DNA from: Stictocephala bisonia
Lineage: Eukaryota > Arthropoda > Insecta > Hemiptera > Membracidae
Assembly: GCA_035578905.1 (NCBI GenBank)
Contig: JAQJVL010000002.1
Location: 9,982,717 to 10,046,716, forward strand
Direction: 5' to 3'
DNA length: 64,000 nt
Positions 34,156 through 46,010 of the stretch are shown here, piece by piece. Under the pieces are notes generated by a model. It was given only the letters and a program-made list of their open reading frames with translations. It did not search any database and was not told where the DNA came from. Within the stretch, counting starts at the first letter, position 1. Every line of letters begins with the position of its first letter. A program made the translations under genes and the position numbers.

Positions 34156-34187
<32 letters not shown>

Positions 34188-34196
34188 ACTATACCT
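34156..34196 (+). repeat. poly-A tract, 41 A
   Basis: Uninterrupted run of A. It could be the tail of a retroposed sequence ending at 34155. Confidence 0.95.
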
Positions 34197-35029
34197 CCTA
34201 ACATAGATATTAGATAATTTAATTATGAAAAAATGTTTTTGAGTGAATTTCTACAACAATTCAATTTTACGTAACATAATATATTTGGTTTGGGCCAACT
34301 TTACGTATTTTTTATGAATTATCAAAATTTTAGTAATAATTATTAATAATTTGAAGCATTTTTGGTTACTGCTTTTGTTGCTTTTCTCATTAAGATTCTA
34401 CATACTCAAGTAAAGCTCTAAAATAATTTAAACATATTTTTCAATAACTTAACTAAAGCCTACGTGTCAAACCAATAATTCACACAAATAATAAAACACA
34501 AAAACGATGAAAAATAATAAAACATCTATTGTAATTTTAAGCTAATTTATCATTTTTTAGTAAAACACCAATAAATTTAGTTTTCTACGATGCCTTGATC
34601 AGAAATGCTGGCTGGCATAATCAGGCAAAACATATTTTATTTATTTGTTAAAAAAAAAAATTAATCATCACAATAAATAATCAATATTATACAAAACAAC
34701 AAAACTACAGATAATTCAAATCAAAACTAACCAATCATCATACATGTGCGGTAATGATGACCACCCACGAATAAGGGCATTTCACTGGTCCGAATTAGAA
34801 GAGAAATCTGTACAAATTATCGTAAATGCAAAATTTTCATGAAGCTAATTTATTATGTAGCTTATTTATGATGTTATAGTTTGTTAATTGTGGGTTCGTA
34901 GTTAATGGTGAGCAATCTCGTTAATTCGTCTGACAAAGCCGGCCGGCATGACGTTGCATTAAATTGGGTCTATGTACTAAAAACACTTTTCGATAAATTA
35001 TTGTTACGACCACAATAAATAAAGAATCA
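34197..35029. other. AT-rich stretch, nothing recognised
   Basis: No gene or repeat partner seen. Confidence 0.5.
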
Positions 35030-35945
35030 CACATAAACAGCTTGATTTGTGACAAACCTATTTATGAGCTCACTTATAGCCTGTTGGAAAGACATAAAAG
35101 CACTTTTTTAATCTATTGTTTTAAGACGACCGAAGAAGTCGTTTTATACGAAGTAAAGAATTACACCAGATAGGTCTAGTCACTTCATCAGTTTGATTGT
35201 GGGACAAACTTGTATGGGCCTCGATTATTAACTGTCAGAAACGTTTATCTATCACAAAACCCATCTTTGTCGTCACAAAACCCATTTGTCAATGTATTGC
35301 TGTGACAACCACAATAAATGAAGAATCTCTCCAGGATAATCACGTAAGGAGCTTGATTTTGGGACAAACGTTTATGTGACCTCAGCTATAGGTTGTCGAA
35401 AAGACAACAAAACTCATTTTTCAATGTATTTGTGTGTGTAAATGAAGAATCTCTCCAGGATGATCACGTAAGCAGCTTGATTTTGGGACATACTTTTATG
35501 TGACCTCCTCTATAGGCTGTCGAAAACACAACAAAACCCATTTGTCAATGTGTTGTTATGACGACAACAGTAAATGAAGAATCCCTCCAGGATAATCACG
35601 TAATCAGCTTGATTTTGGGACAGACTTTTATGTGACCTCATCTATAGGCTGTAGAAAACACAACAAAACTCATTTGTCAATGTATTGTTATGACGACAAC
35701 AGTAAATGAAGAATCCCTCCAGGATAATCAGGTAATCAGCTTGATTTTTGGACAGACTTTTATGTGACCTCATCTATAGGTTTTCGAAAAGACAACAAAA
35801 CCCATTTTTCAATGTATTTGTGTGAGTAAATGAAGAATCCGTTCAGGATAATCACATTAGCAGCTTGATTTTAGGACAGAATTTTATGTGACTTCAGTTA
35901 TAAGGTGTCAGAAAGAGGACAAAACCCGTGTGATAATATAGGCCT
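35030..35945 (+). repeat. tandem array with alternating 124- and 132-bp units
   Basis: GCTTGATTTTGGGACA recurs at 35351, 35475, 35607, 35739 and 35863, with diverged starts near 35039 and 35191. Units share TTTATGTGACCTC, CTATAGG, ACAACAAAACCCATTTGTC and TGAAGAATCCCTCCAGG. The length difference comes from the TTATGACGACAACA segment, present in 132-bp units and replaced by a shorter TGTGTG-like piece in 124-bp units. Outer copies are more diverged than inner ones. Confidence 0.9.
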
Positions 35946-36437
35946 ATTGTAACGCAGTTTAGATAGGTTGGCTGTTTTATGTCTAAATTAGTTACTTTCT
36001 TTACAAATGAGCTCTCTTTCTTTAACTAGATCACGTTGTTCCTGTTCGTTTTTATGTCCCCCTCTAAAAAATTTAAATAAAAAATATTTTAACTAATGTA
36101 GTTCTAATCAAAATGTAAGTTTGTAATGAACCTGCTGATTTTAGATATTTTTACAGCATAATGTATTAGCTTGTTTCTGTTTTGGCGTTAGTTTAATATT
36201 TATAATATTTTCCCATTTTCTTTATCAACCTACTGGCTTCCATTCTTTTAATATGCCCCTACAATTTTAGTGTTTTTTCAGAATATATGTCACAGTATTT
36301 TTCAATGATCTTTTCCCTCTTTACAGTATCTTTAGTTACAGTAGTTGGAAAGTCATTATTCAATGACCTGATTTTATAGCTAATATTATTTTCCCAATTT
36401 TGTCTATGACACTCTTTTTGATAAAACTTAAAGTCTC
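35946..36437. other. no recognised feature
   Basis: T-rich; nothing recognised. Confidence 0.5.
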
Positions 36438-36695
36438 AGTGCCATTGGTCGGTAGCGTAGCTGGTTAGGTTTAGCGTCATTACCTAAAGGTTCTCAGTAA
36501 GATCCCAATCATGTACATAACAAATTTTGAAAAGGATCAGCTGATAGCCACCAGCCTTTCATTTGTCATTGGGCTATTAATTAATTACACTTTGTATGTA
36601 ATATTCAGCCTTAGTTTGTAACGATCAGTACATTAGCTCATTTACACTCCTTCGGAATCTATATTCGCCCAAATCTTGGTGATCGGCGTATAAAA
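36438..36695 (+). mobile_element. SINE family S2 copy
   Basis: The head has an A-box-like GGTAGCGTAGCTGGTTAGG and a B-box-like GGTTCTCAGTAAGATCCC. The body (GGATCAGCTGATAGCCACC, TCATTTGTCATTGGGC) and tail (TTAGTTTGTAACGATCAG, GATCGGCGT) match the inverted copy at 48190-48430. The tail is shared with family S1. Confidence 0.75.
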
Positions 36696-36779
36696 AAAAT
36701 TAAACAGATACATATTTGTTTAATTACTGTGTTACAACGACGACACTATATTAATTGAAGAAGAAATACTAATTAGCCG

Positions 36780-37010
36780 CAGGCACTTGACTGCCAGAGG
36801 TCAGCGATTCTAGTGTGTCAGCAAATATTCAAAACATGTAGAGTGAGTGAGCGGGGCCAGGTAGGTGGGGACGAGTGCCTGGCGATGCCTACACGTAGAG
36901 GGCCTCAGTGTAGTGTCAGTGGTGCTAGTGGCCGGTGGACCCGCGGAGTAACTTGTCAGGTAGGATGCCACGCCTTCCGGTAACACCAATAACCTTCTAT
37001 AACCTTCCTA
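36780..37010 (+). promoter_or_regulatory. GC-rich block with donor-like end, possible first exon
   Basis: GC content rises sharply from about 36840 to 36970. It contains an initiator-like TCAGTG, and GTCAG followed by GTAGGAT near 36956-36966 fits a splice donor. There is no clear open frame, so it would be an untranslated first exon. No downstream exon is recognised. Confidence 0.3.
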
Positions 37011-39109
37011 TTTAACATATTTGTACAGTTTCACACCTGGCGGTACATATATCCAGAGGTGTTAATGCAATAATTGAGAAAAGATACTAATCAGTGTAGA
37101 ACGGTGAGTGACTTTGGGAGATACAACAGAACCAAAACGTTTGTTGTGGACAGTTTTAGTTTGGTTTGAAGCTCCTTTGCCAAAAATATTTTTAACGCGC
37201 TGGGTCAGTCAACGGACCGCGATCAACAATTAATTGTATATCTCTCTTTCCGTTCTCTTTTCTAACTATAAATACTAACGTGAGATATATTTAGAAATCA
37301 TATTTACAATTAATAATTAATTGAAAACACCAGTATTTTATTCTCAATAACACTTTAGTAATATACAATGTTTCTGTGTGATAAAAATGTATTTAGAGTG
37401 TTAACAATTTACGCCGTGTAATCGTAATATTCTTCATTTGAAAACATTGATGTAGCTAAAATTATGCCTTGTTGCCCCCCCCCCCCCCCTTTTCGAATCA
37501 TTCCAGAAGTGACACGGCATATAAAACAACACAAACTCTCCCAACATCTTAAACAATTGGATATTAGATAAATACAGTTTGAATGAGAATTAAGTTAATA
37601 TGTAAATAAATACCAACCCTGAAAGAGTAATTTCTAAATGCAATGATTCAAACTTCCAGAGGTGGTTCTGTATGTTTTCTCTTTGGTTCCCAGAACGGGT
37701 TAAGAAAAAGGTTTTGACATTTTCATGTCGTTTGACTAGCTACTATTGTGTTGCTTTCTTTTTAATTTGGGTACACTCTTTTTAATTTAGGAGGTGTATC
37801 CTAACTTTAACTGCCAAAAATACGCCGTTAAAAAGATTAGGGGTCATTTTGACAGACCGGCATTCAATCCAAATTGCTTCGAAGTAACGGAAAGCATTTT
37901 GGAAAAAGCCACAATTGAAAGTACAATTAAACTTCAAATAAACACGACCCCGAGTGCTAACCTGCCTTCAAAAAAAGAAACGAATATTCAAATCAAATCA
38001 TATTTGTTATACTAGAGGCATCGAAAAGACTCCCCCCTCCCCAAATTAAAACTTTACAACTGGGAGGGGGTAGTCGGTAGCTAGTTGTTTTACAAAGATT
38101 CTCTCTATTCAAACACACTATAAACTGCTCAGTTATTGGAAATTATCGGTGAATAATATTAATTTAATACTCGAAAGTCGTTTTAAAGTGAGAATAACCT
38201 ATCAATTTTGTCTAATATGTGGATGGTTCTGTTTCCCTTACCTCATGGGAATGTACATCTCAGGATAAAACTTTTCATTTCCTTGAAAAAAATAAGGAAC
38301 TGTTAAAGTTTACAGATAAATGTGAGAGTACATTTTTATTTATTTATATTTTTAATGTTCTTTAAGAAACTGAAAAGATTGTTTTATGTTAACTAATATA
38401 AATATTTACAAAACATTAGATTATGATTCGTAGATATTATATTTCATTTAAGTTACTTCTATAGATTTGTTCAGAATTTTTAGGAATTGTAATTTGTAAA
38501 TATCTTTTGATCTTGTTTGTTCATAAATCAGTTCTTTATATTTTTCCCATTTTGTTTTAAATAATTTCTTTATAAACTTTCTAAAGTCAGATTTTGTAAC
38601 TTGTCACCAAGTTAATGATACCTTTTAACTGTAAAATATACGAAAACAAAAAAATCACAAAACGTAAAGTTAACTAAGCTTAAATCCAGTTGTCTAATTG
38701 TGTTAAATGTTCTTGTTTGTTAAATCTTTATTTATGAAATATTCTAAAATTTATGGTGAACTTGGAACATAAATTTGTACACCGAATTATGTTATTTAAC
38801 AACTTTCATTTTAAGATTTAAAATCTAGATTAAATATTTAGCACATTAAAAGTAGTGGGGTCCTATTTTTCACTCATTAAAAAGAAAACTGAATTAAGCA
38901 AAACTAAACAAACTCACTCAAAATAACATTTTAATGGAGCCTAGGTTTATCATAAAAAAAATCATTGAACCAAAATATACTACCATCTTTCAGAGATGTC
39001 AAAATTTTAGTATAGATATACTGCAGTAATCTGGATCTCCACATACCAACTTATCAGGGTAGAAATACAGCCGGGTCATTGACGGGGAGTTTTTATCTTC
39101 AGTTTTTAT
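37011..39109. other. no recognised gene
   Basis: A run of 15 C at 37475-37489. A 73-codon frame at 37794-38015 has a fairly even amino-acid mix (YPNFNCQKYAVKKIRGHFD) but no domain I know. The rest is AT-rich. Confidence 0.4.
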
Positions 39110-39440
39110 AGCCCCAGGTTACTAAGTTAGAGTTATGATGAGTTAGGATTAGCTACCAGAATCTCTAAAATATTTTTCGAGGGCTGTAAGGTCCCTAGTG
39201 AGTGTTTCTACAGTAACTATGAACTCCATGAGTTGATAGACTAAAGCAACATCATCTGCACAAATACGTGTTCTAGACTTTGAGATTAGGTTTCAGCAAT
39301 ATACACGTTGAACAAAATTGGGGCAAGTACAGACCCTTGTAGCACACCATTCTTCTAGGAGCTTTCCTCACGACTGAGGCTTGCACTAGCGCTGACTGCA
39401 AAGCCATTGAGTTCAAAGGGTACAATCCAAGATCAACAAT
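39110..39440 (-). pseudogene. LINE reverse-transcriptase fragment (Jockey-type)
   Basis: The minus strand reads NGVLQGSVLAPILFNVYIAE. After a frame change it reads RICADDVALVYQLMEF and ETLTRDLTALEKYF. These are the RT PQGSVLAPxLFNLYI block (here LQGSVLAP), the ADD catalytic box and the L-x-x-L-x-x-Y-F helix in order, as in Jockey-type LINEs. A stop and at least one frameshift are present. Confidence 0.8.
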
Positions 39441-39659
39441 ATATTTGTTGAGTCTAGTTCTGTATTAAGTAGTGCACAATGTATAAGCTACTAACTTAAG
39501 AAGTAGTCTACAAGGTCAGTTAAACTCTATTAGTATTCTTGGTGAAATTCGAATTCAATTTCGTGACACCAATATTACGCAATCCTTCACTGGTGGGGGA
39601 AGGGGGGTACGCGTGCCTGAGGTCACTTTCGTAATACTTTCCCATAGAAAACAATTAAT
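39441..39659. other. unassigned spacer
   Basis: A G-rich GGTGGGGGAAGGGGGG at about 39591. Nothing else seen. Confidence 0.5.
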
Positions 39660-40105
39660 TATGAGCCTTATTGTCAGTGGAGCAGTGCTGTAATCCAGCT
39701 ACTTAGGGGCAAAGTTTTGTTGGGATTGTCGGCGACAGGTTTTATGTCGGTTCTCTTAATACCAACACGGCATCTGCTCACTAGTTGCTATCGGCGTGGA
39801 CACTAATAGATAAGTGTTTGGTTCCCGTGTTGTGTTACTACTGTCAGGGTTCGGATTATGTGTAAGGAGAGAATTGAGTATGAGGTTTGTCAAACGGTGA
39901 AAATCATAACAACACTACGTGATTCGGATCCCACTTAAATTTGCAGGTCCTTAGTTTTCCCAATAGCTATTTTTGTTAATAGCTATTGGGCTATTAATAA
40001 ATGGCTCGTTCTAAAGACCAGTCGACCTTAGTTAGTAACAATGACTACGCTCATTCATCTACACTCATCACAATCATCATGCGTATAAGTTTTCTACGTG
40101 TATAA
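39660..40105 (+). mobile_element. SINE family S1, full-length-like with internal hairpin
   Basis: It aligns with the copy at 32005 from GTGGAGCAGTGCTGTAATCC through ACGTGATTCGGATCCCAC to ACACTCATCACAATCATC. The family segment CAATAGCTATTGGG has become an inverted duplication, CCCAATAGCTAT...ATAGCTATTGGG (39959-39990). Confidence 0.75.
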
Positions 40106-41548
40106 AAAGAAATTAGTTATATTTTATTTGTTGTTGGTTTATTTCCATTTACTAACGTACAATTATAAAGAAAATAACATCCTCGGAAAGGAATTACCAC
40201 ATTGAAAAGTTTTTGTAGCCAATATAAAGTGTTATACAACAAACATGTTCATAAAAAAATAATGAAATAATCAAAAAATCACATATTAAATAAGAATAAT
40301 GAGCCAAGCTACAACATGTTAAAGAAAAGTGTTCTTTGTGGCGTTTTGAAAAATAACAAACAAACAAAAATAACAGCTTAAAATCCAAATTGTTGTAATA
40401 CATTTCAAACTTAAATTTCCTTTAATAATCTACATACTTAGAAAATATAAAGTGAGAGAACAAATAATAAAAACTATTTAAACTTAAGGGGACATGGTAC
40501 GCCCTATATCTGCAATGTTAAATTTACAAAGTTTATGACCCATTTTCTCAGAGACCTTAAGAGATAAAAATTTGAAATTTTTACTGGATATATCTCACTA
40601 TAATATACTAAAGCTGCACTATAATATTCACTGAAAACTGTAACCATAGTAACACTTTGTTTGTAAAATAGTAGCGGACAGTATAAACATAAACACAAAA
40701 TAGTATATTCTATGCTACAGCTGTCTGCAATCAAGCAATGTATTTAATACAATAATAACACAAGAGCTCCTGAAGCAATTTCTGTATAAAGTGAAGTTAC
40801 TGTATGAATTCTAAGTTAACGGCATCAGTAAGTTCAGACATTCGAAGTTAGAGAATTAAATTTTGTTTACTTAGAATTGGTTAATAAATAATATTAGTAT
40901 ATCATTTTGTTAAAAAAAGGCAAAGAATCTGCAAAAATCAGAAAATGTAAAAAAAATTATATGCATGAAATCCACATCTAGGTGCATAAATAGCCAATCT
41001 TGTAGTTTTGATATAATAATTAATTTACTACAAGGGGGTGGGGATATTTATGAGTTTTAAAAAGCATAAGAATTGTCATCTTATAAAAATTCAAAATGTA
41101 AATAATGAAAGTTAGTAGATTTATTGTGACATACTTAGTAATGTTTTCCCTTTTTGATACTCACACAAATATATAAGCAGAGATATTTTTAATTTTATCG
41201 TTATTCTTTTGACAAATAAATTCACTTGCTAACACGTTTAAAATAATATGTAACGTCCAGTGTTGTATCACGACAGTTGGTCCATCAAAAATAATTATTT
41301 TGAAAAAGTATTTTATTTTTCAAGATCTATCCAATAATTTATCCTAGAATTACAGTTAATGTCCCTCTAATGAAAATGAAAATCTTATTTTATTTGTTCA
41401 ATTGCAACAAACTAAACCAGGTTGTTCCTTTGTAAAGTACAAACAAATGTACAATTACAAACTGGTAATTACTCCTCACATAGACCAGTTGTTTTGTATG
41501 GACGAAGAGAATCTACAATACAAAATATTTCTAAAATGTTTTTTAATA
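40106..41548. other. AT-rich stretch, no recognised gene
   Basis: Frames at 40194-40734 and 41402-41605 look like chance. Confidence 0.5.
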
Positions 41549-41550
41549 TA

Positions 41551-42163
41551 CAGGGCGTTTCAAAAAGGACTTTACAACTTTGAAAATTCATATAAATTAT
41601 ATTAAACAAGGTACAGAGCTGGTTTTGGTGTTATTTTAAAGGGAAAAACTTCAAATTTTTTTACCTTAAACTAAAGATGTTCTATGTGGCTTCCGTTGGT
41701 TATTCTGCAGACAACCCATCGGTAGTCGATTTCTCCCAGACTCGCACTAGCATTTCAGGTCTAACTTGCTCAGCAGCAGCGTAAATTCTTGCTCTAAGTT
41801 CAGGTAGAGTGGCCGGCAAAGGAGGTATGTACACCATATCTTTTATGAAACCCCAGAAGAACGTCCGGGATTTTCTAAATGACCGCTTCCCAGGTCAATG
41901 GATTGGCCGTGATGCGCCAATTGCATGGCCCCCCCGTTCCCCAGACCTGACACCGCTAGATTTTTTCTTCTGGGATTTCATAAATCGACTACCGATGGGA
42001 TGTTTGCAGAGTAACCAACGGAAGCCACATAGAACATCTTTAGTTTAAGGTAAAAAACCTTGAAGTTTTTTCCTTTAAAATAACACCAAAACCAGCTCTG
42101 TACCTTGTTTAATAAAATTTATATGAATTTTCAAAGTTGTAAAGTCTTTTTTGAAACGCCCTG
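41551..42163 (+). mobile_element. fold-back mariner derivative
   Basis: Starts CAGGGCGTTTC and ends GAAACGCCCTG, flanked by TA (41549-41550 and 42164-42165), as in the Tc1/mariner superfamily. The inverted arms are about 180 bp and include the end of the transposase gene. The plus strand encodes RFPGQWIGRDAPIAWPPRSP and DLTPLDFFFWDF, the transposase catalytic-region motif (WPPRSPDLxPLDFFLWG). Minus-strand sequence at 41740-41862 reads FFWGFIKDMVYIPPLPATL and ELRARIYAAAEQVRPEM, the normal continuation of the protein. So the 3' end has been duplicated in inverted orientation, and the right arm has lost the segment after DFI. Confidence 0.85.
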
Positions 42164-42165
42164 TA

Positions 42166-43174
42166 TAGTTAAAAATAAATATCCTTAAAACTAAACTACA
42201 CTGAACAAACAGGAGATGTGTAGGATTTTGACAACCTCCTTAAATATGTATCCATCAAATCTCTTAAATTGTAATAACATACACCATTACTTTAAAACAA
42301 AAGTTAGTTAGATAGTTAGTTTTTCGTACTGTACAACAACCTCCATATTCGTTATTGAAGTAACTGTAAAATAACGAATGTTATAAATTTTTTATTTAGA
42401 GTAATTTTTATGAAACTGGATTAAACATTGTGTGAAAAAAATCTACTGTAAATGCTATTCATTTCTTAATAAACATTTGGTTCTGGCCTCTCGATTTTTG
42501 GAAGTAAGTAAATCCTATATCTAATTTTCAAACTGCATTATCCATAATATTTACGTAAATTACAATTTTTTATCAAAAAAGACATTCAATTTTAAAAAGA
42601 AGCATTGATATAAGAAATATAAATGCATTGATATGGATATAAGAAAATCAAAAGTAAATTTCCCAATAAATCAACAACTTCTAAAGTTTTATGTATAAGA
42701 AGGAAACTATAAAAAAAACATGTATTATTTTTACTACATAACATGTAAACTGTGTAATAATATTCATCTATAGTGAAAATTTCTGTTATAATTCACACAA
42801 AATATTATTACTGGATGGAACAAAAATAAAACTATAATTGGCAAGTGAATTTGTTCTACCTGGTGTTCTGGTTGGGACATCTAAGGTAAACTTCACAGAG
42901 CAAACATACAAACAGGTGTTAATCAAATAAAAGCGATAAGAGTTGGGCTCTTCGATGTAGTACGCTTGTACCAAAAACCGTTCTGTAACTATCTAGATTT
43001 CGTGTATTTCATAAATTAGTGTTTATATTGATTGTTTGAAATATTTTAAAAAAAATTTTAATTTAAAATGTTTAGATATTTTCAAGAAGTTTGCTGGATA
43101 TACTGAATGAGCTTAAATCAATTATCCATGGCCACGTGAAACAAATTATCATAATTAAACCATATACGTAAAAT
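42166..43174. other. AT-rich stretch, nothing recognised
   Basis: No gene or repeat family seen. Confidence 0.5.
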
Positions 43175-43650
43175 TGTTGTGACCCCCCCCCACCCACTCA
43201 TACACGTACTTTGGATCCTCTTACCCACACACAAACCTAAGTGTTTATGATCCTCCCACCCACCCTTACACTCACATTGGTAATGACCCACCCATCGATA
43301 AACTTACAATAGTTATGAACATCCAGCCTACCCATACATGTACGTACATGTACGTTGGGTTTGACTCTCCTTCCCATCTATAAACGTAGAGTAGTTATCC
43401 AATAACCCCCCACCCAGCCGAACACTTGCGGTGGCTATGACCCTCCCACACAGCCATAGGCTTATGTTATTTATGACCCTCCCACCCAACCATAAATGTC
43501 CAGTAGTTATGGACATCCCACCTACCTATTCATGTACGTTGGTTCATGTACTCTCCCACCCATCCATACACTCACGTTAGTTATGACCCTCCCTCCCATA
43601 AACGTACAGTATTTATGAACATGCCACTCACCCATACACGTACGTTTGTT
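43175..43650 (-). repeat. G-rich minisatellite, diverged array
   Basis: About a dozen decayed units with CCACCCATACA, CGTACATTGG or TTATGACCCTCC, the reverse complement of the 34-37-bp family. Divergence is higher than in the 53-55 kb arrays, and a CCCCCCCCCCA tract lies at its left end. Confidence 0.85.
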
Positions 43651-43654
43651 ATGT

Positions 43655-44003
43655 ACATATAGAATATGAGTCCAAATTTGATTTGCATGAAATGTGTGTA
43701 GCGTACAGAACATGAGCTCATATTCATGTGCAACGAAATTTGTATAACATGTACTATGAACCCAAATTCATTGGCCATGAAACGTGCGTAAAATAAGAAA
43801 TATGAGCCCAAATTCATGGTCCTTGAAACCTGTGGAACATATGAAATATGAGCAAGAATTCATGGTCCATGAAACGTGCGGGAAATATGAAATATGAGTC
43901 GGCATTTATAGTCAGTAAAATATGTGGTGTTTATGGAATATGTGCCCAAATTCATTGCACATCAAACGTGTGAAACGTTTAGAATATCAGCTCAAATTTA
44001 TTG
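43655..44003 (+). repeat. tandem array, unit about 50 bp, 6-7 copies
   Basis: ATGAAACGTGCG, AAATATGAG and CCAAATTCATGG recur roughly every 50 bp with substitutions and indels. It directly abuts the G-rich minisatellite but is unrelated in sequence. Confidence 0.8.
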
Positions 44004-45676
44004 AAAAAAACATAATTTTTTTATGACAGACGAACAAAATTTAATGGCCTATAATCAACAAAATTTAAACGTTATAAAAGCAGACTAGATTTTTTCATAA
44101 CATTTATTTTCCTTTAGTAGAGCGATTGAACTTAATTTCATTGTTAGTTTCCTGATTTTGTTTTCTCTTTTCTTCCCGAATTTTCTTCATCCTCTTGGAA
44201 TGGCTTTTTCCGTTAATCCGTCCTTTTTCCCAGGTTTTCCTTACGTTCCATACTCAAATTTGGCATTTGTGATATCACAGCACTTTTGCCTGTTTCAAAA
44301 TGTTGTAGGTTGAATTGTTTTAGGTGCTCCTGGACTTATTTCTGTCATTCTGTTCGAGACTTACTCGCCTTTATAATGTTGAATATTTTCTTTGTTGTTC
44401 TGGAGTTTTTCATTCTGTAGATGTGTGCTTAAAATTTCCTTCTTCGTTTTCTGATTTCTTCTGTTATTGTATTGGTTTTTTTAGACTAGTTAATTTATTG
44501 TTATATTTTCCCTCCTAACTGTTCATTTAAATATTCATTATTTACTGCATCATGTTTATTACTATTTATGGTTAAAGGCATGTTGTAACTGAAGTTGTGC
44601 TAAGTAGAAATTCCTTCTGGTTGTAGATATATTTTTGTTGGTGACTAAAGCAACGTAAACTGGATGCTAATTACTAACTGTACAGTTTACTACGCATTCC
44701 GTTGAGTACTGCTACGAGCAATGCGTCATAGATTGGTGGACTTTCAAGGCCAGGATGGAAACAATTTACAAATCGCTGCTTTTACCTCTTCAAGTTTGAA
44801 TAGTTCAGATGATCAGTTCAAAATGTAAGAGAATCTAAATTCGTATCATATAATACATGGGTAATTAGGGGGCAATTTAATCGAAAAACGAAAGACTACT
44901 GAAAGATAACGACTTTTTAGTAAAAAGTTCTTAAATTTGTTTTGGTGTTATATCAATAAGTAAAAATTAATAAAATAATAAATAAAAATCCAAACCGGAA
45001 ATTATGAAATAACCATGTCATGTACACATTTTCCTAACATGTACAATTTAGTACAGCCACAGTGTAAAATTCTTCCACTGCTACACTCATACCACATTTT
45101 ACATACAAAATCATGTAAAATTTAAAAAAAATCTGAGCACTTATAACTTTTTTCTGTTCTACTATTTTGGACAACCAAACCATGTAGATCATATATTATT
45201 TTTAATAGATTTTCATCACAGTTTTAAAAAAATCAGGTCAAGAGTATTAAAACCATTTAATTAAAATTGTATTCTATCCGTTAAGAAATGCTAATGTAGA
45301 AAGTCAGTTTTATTCATCAACACCTCCCCGGTACAGATGTCCTTATATGCTGATCGTAAATCATTTAATTGGCGAATAATTAAATTATATTGTGTTATGG
45401 TAGTCTCATGTTCACTTTCTGTAAGGAATCAAATTCAAATGTTTCACAATTGCAACAATATAACTGTTGGTTTTAATATTTTAATCAATTCCATGGACAG
45501 TTTCAAAATGGAGATCGCTTTATATCTTTAAAAAATCATCACATTTAAACCACATTCCCACAGAAGAAAAAGTCAAGAGTCCTTTTGCACCTAAATTTTA
45601 TGGATTATAAAGTTCAATTAAACATTTAAAATGTCTGTAAAGATAACTAGGCCTTTTCCACTGCGTCTGTTTTCCT
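44004..45676. other. AT-rich stretch, no recognised gene
   Basis: Nothing recognised beyond chance frames at 44324-44518 and 45337-45531. Confidence 0.45.
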
Positions 45677-45766
45677 ATACTACTGTACGTGTCTGGGTGG
45701 GCAGGTGGGTCAATACTACTGTACGTGTCTGGGTGGGCGGGTGGGTCAATCCCACTGTACGTGTCT
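45677..45766 (+). repeat. G-rich minisatellite, 2.5 units of 36-37 bp
   Basis: TACTGTACGTGTCTGGGTGG and GCGGGTGGGTCAAT repeats. The second unit contains the GGGTGGGCGGGTGGG quadruplex motif. Confidence 0.9.
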
Positions 45767-45880
45767 TACAATAAGACTACCACTGAAGACTGTGTACAAC
45801 GGCATTACCTAACCCAATCTTCTTATATCGTTAAGCACAGTGCAAACGGACATTTTCTCTATATAATTTAAAAATACTAT

Positions 45881-45922
45881 CTTGATCGATTTCGGTAAAC
45901 GTTATTTACCTTCCTCAGACCA
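45881..45922 (-). ncRNA. hammerhead ribozyme motif
   Basis: Minus strand: TGGT, CTGAGGA, stem II AGGTAAA-TAACG-TTTACC, GAAA, the perfect palindrome ATCGAT, and C. Core and stem III match the ideal family form. Stem I is weakened because AAGA replaces ACCA on the 3' side. Confidence 0.6.
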
Positions 45923-46010
45923 GAGGGATTCACAAAAGAATGGATCACGATAATATTTGTACATTTTGTACTTATATTGTAATACATGTGTGGTTTGTTC
46001 ACTTGTTTCG
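45923..46010 (+). repeat. Penelope-like terminal repeat, right arm
   Basis: After GAGGGATTCACAAAAG, the arm ATAATATTTGTACATTTTG and TTATATTGTAATACATG matches the arms at 17770 and 49110. Confidence 0.6.

Noticed and set aside
35030..35945. CRISPR array
   Set aside because: The whole 124/132-bp unit is repeated, with no unique spacers.
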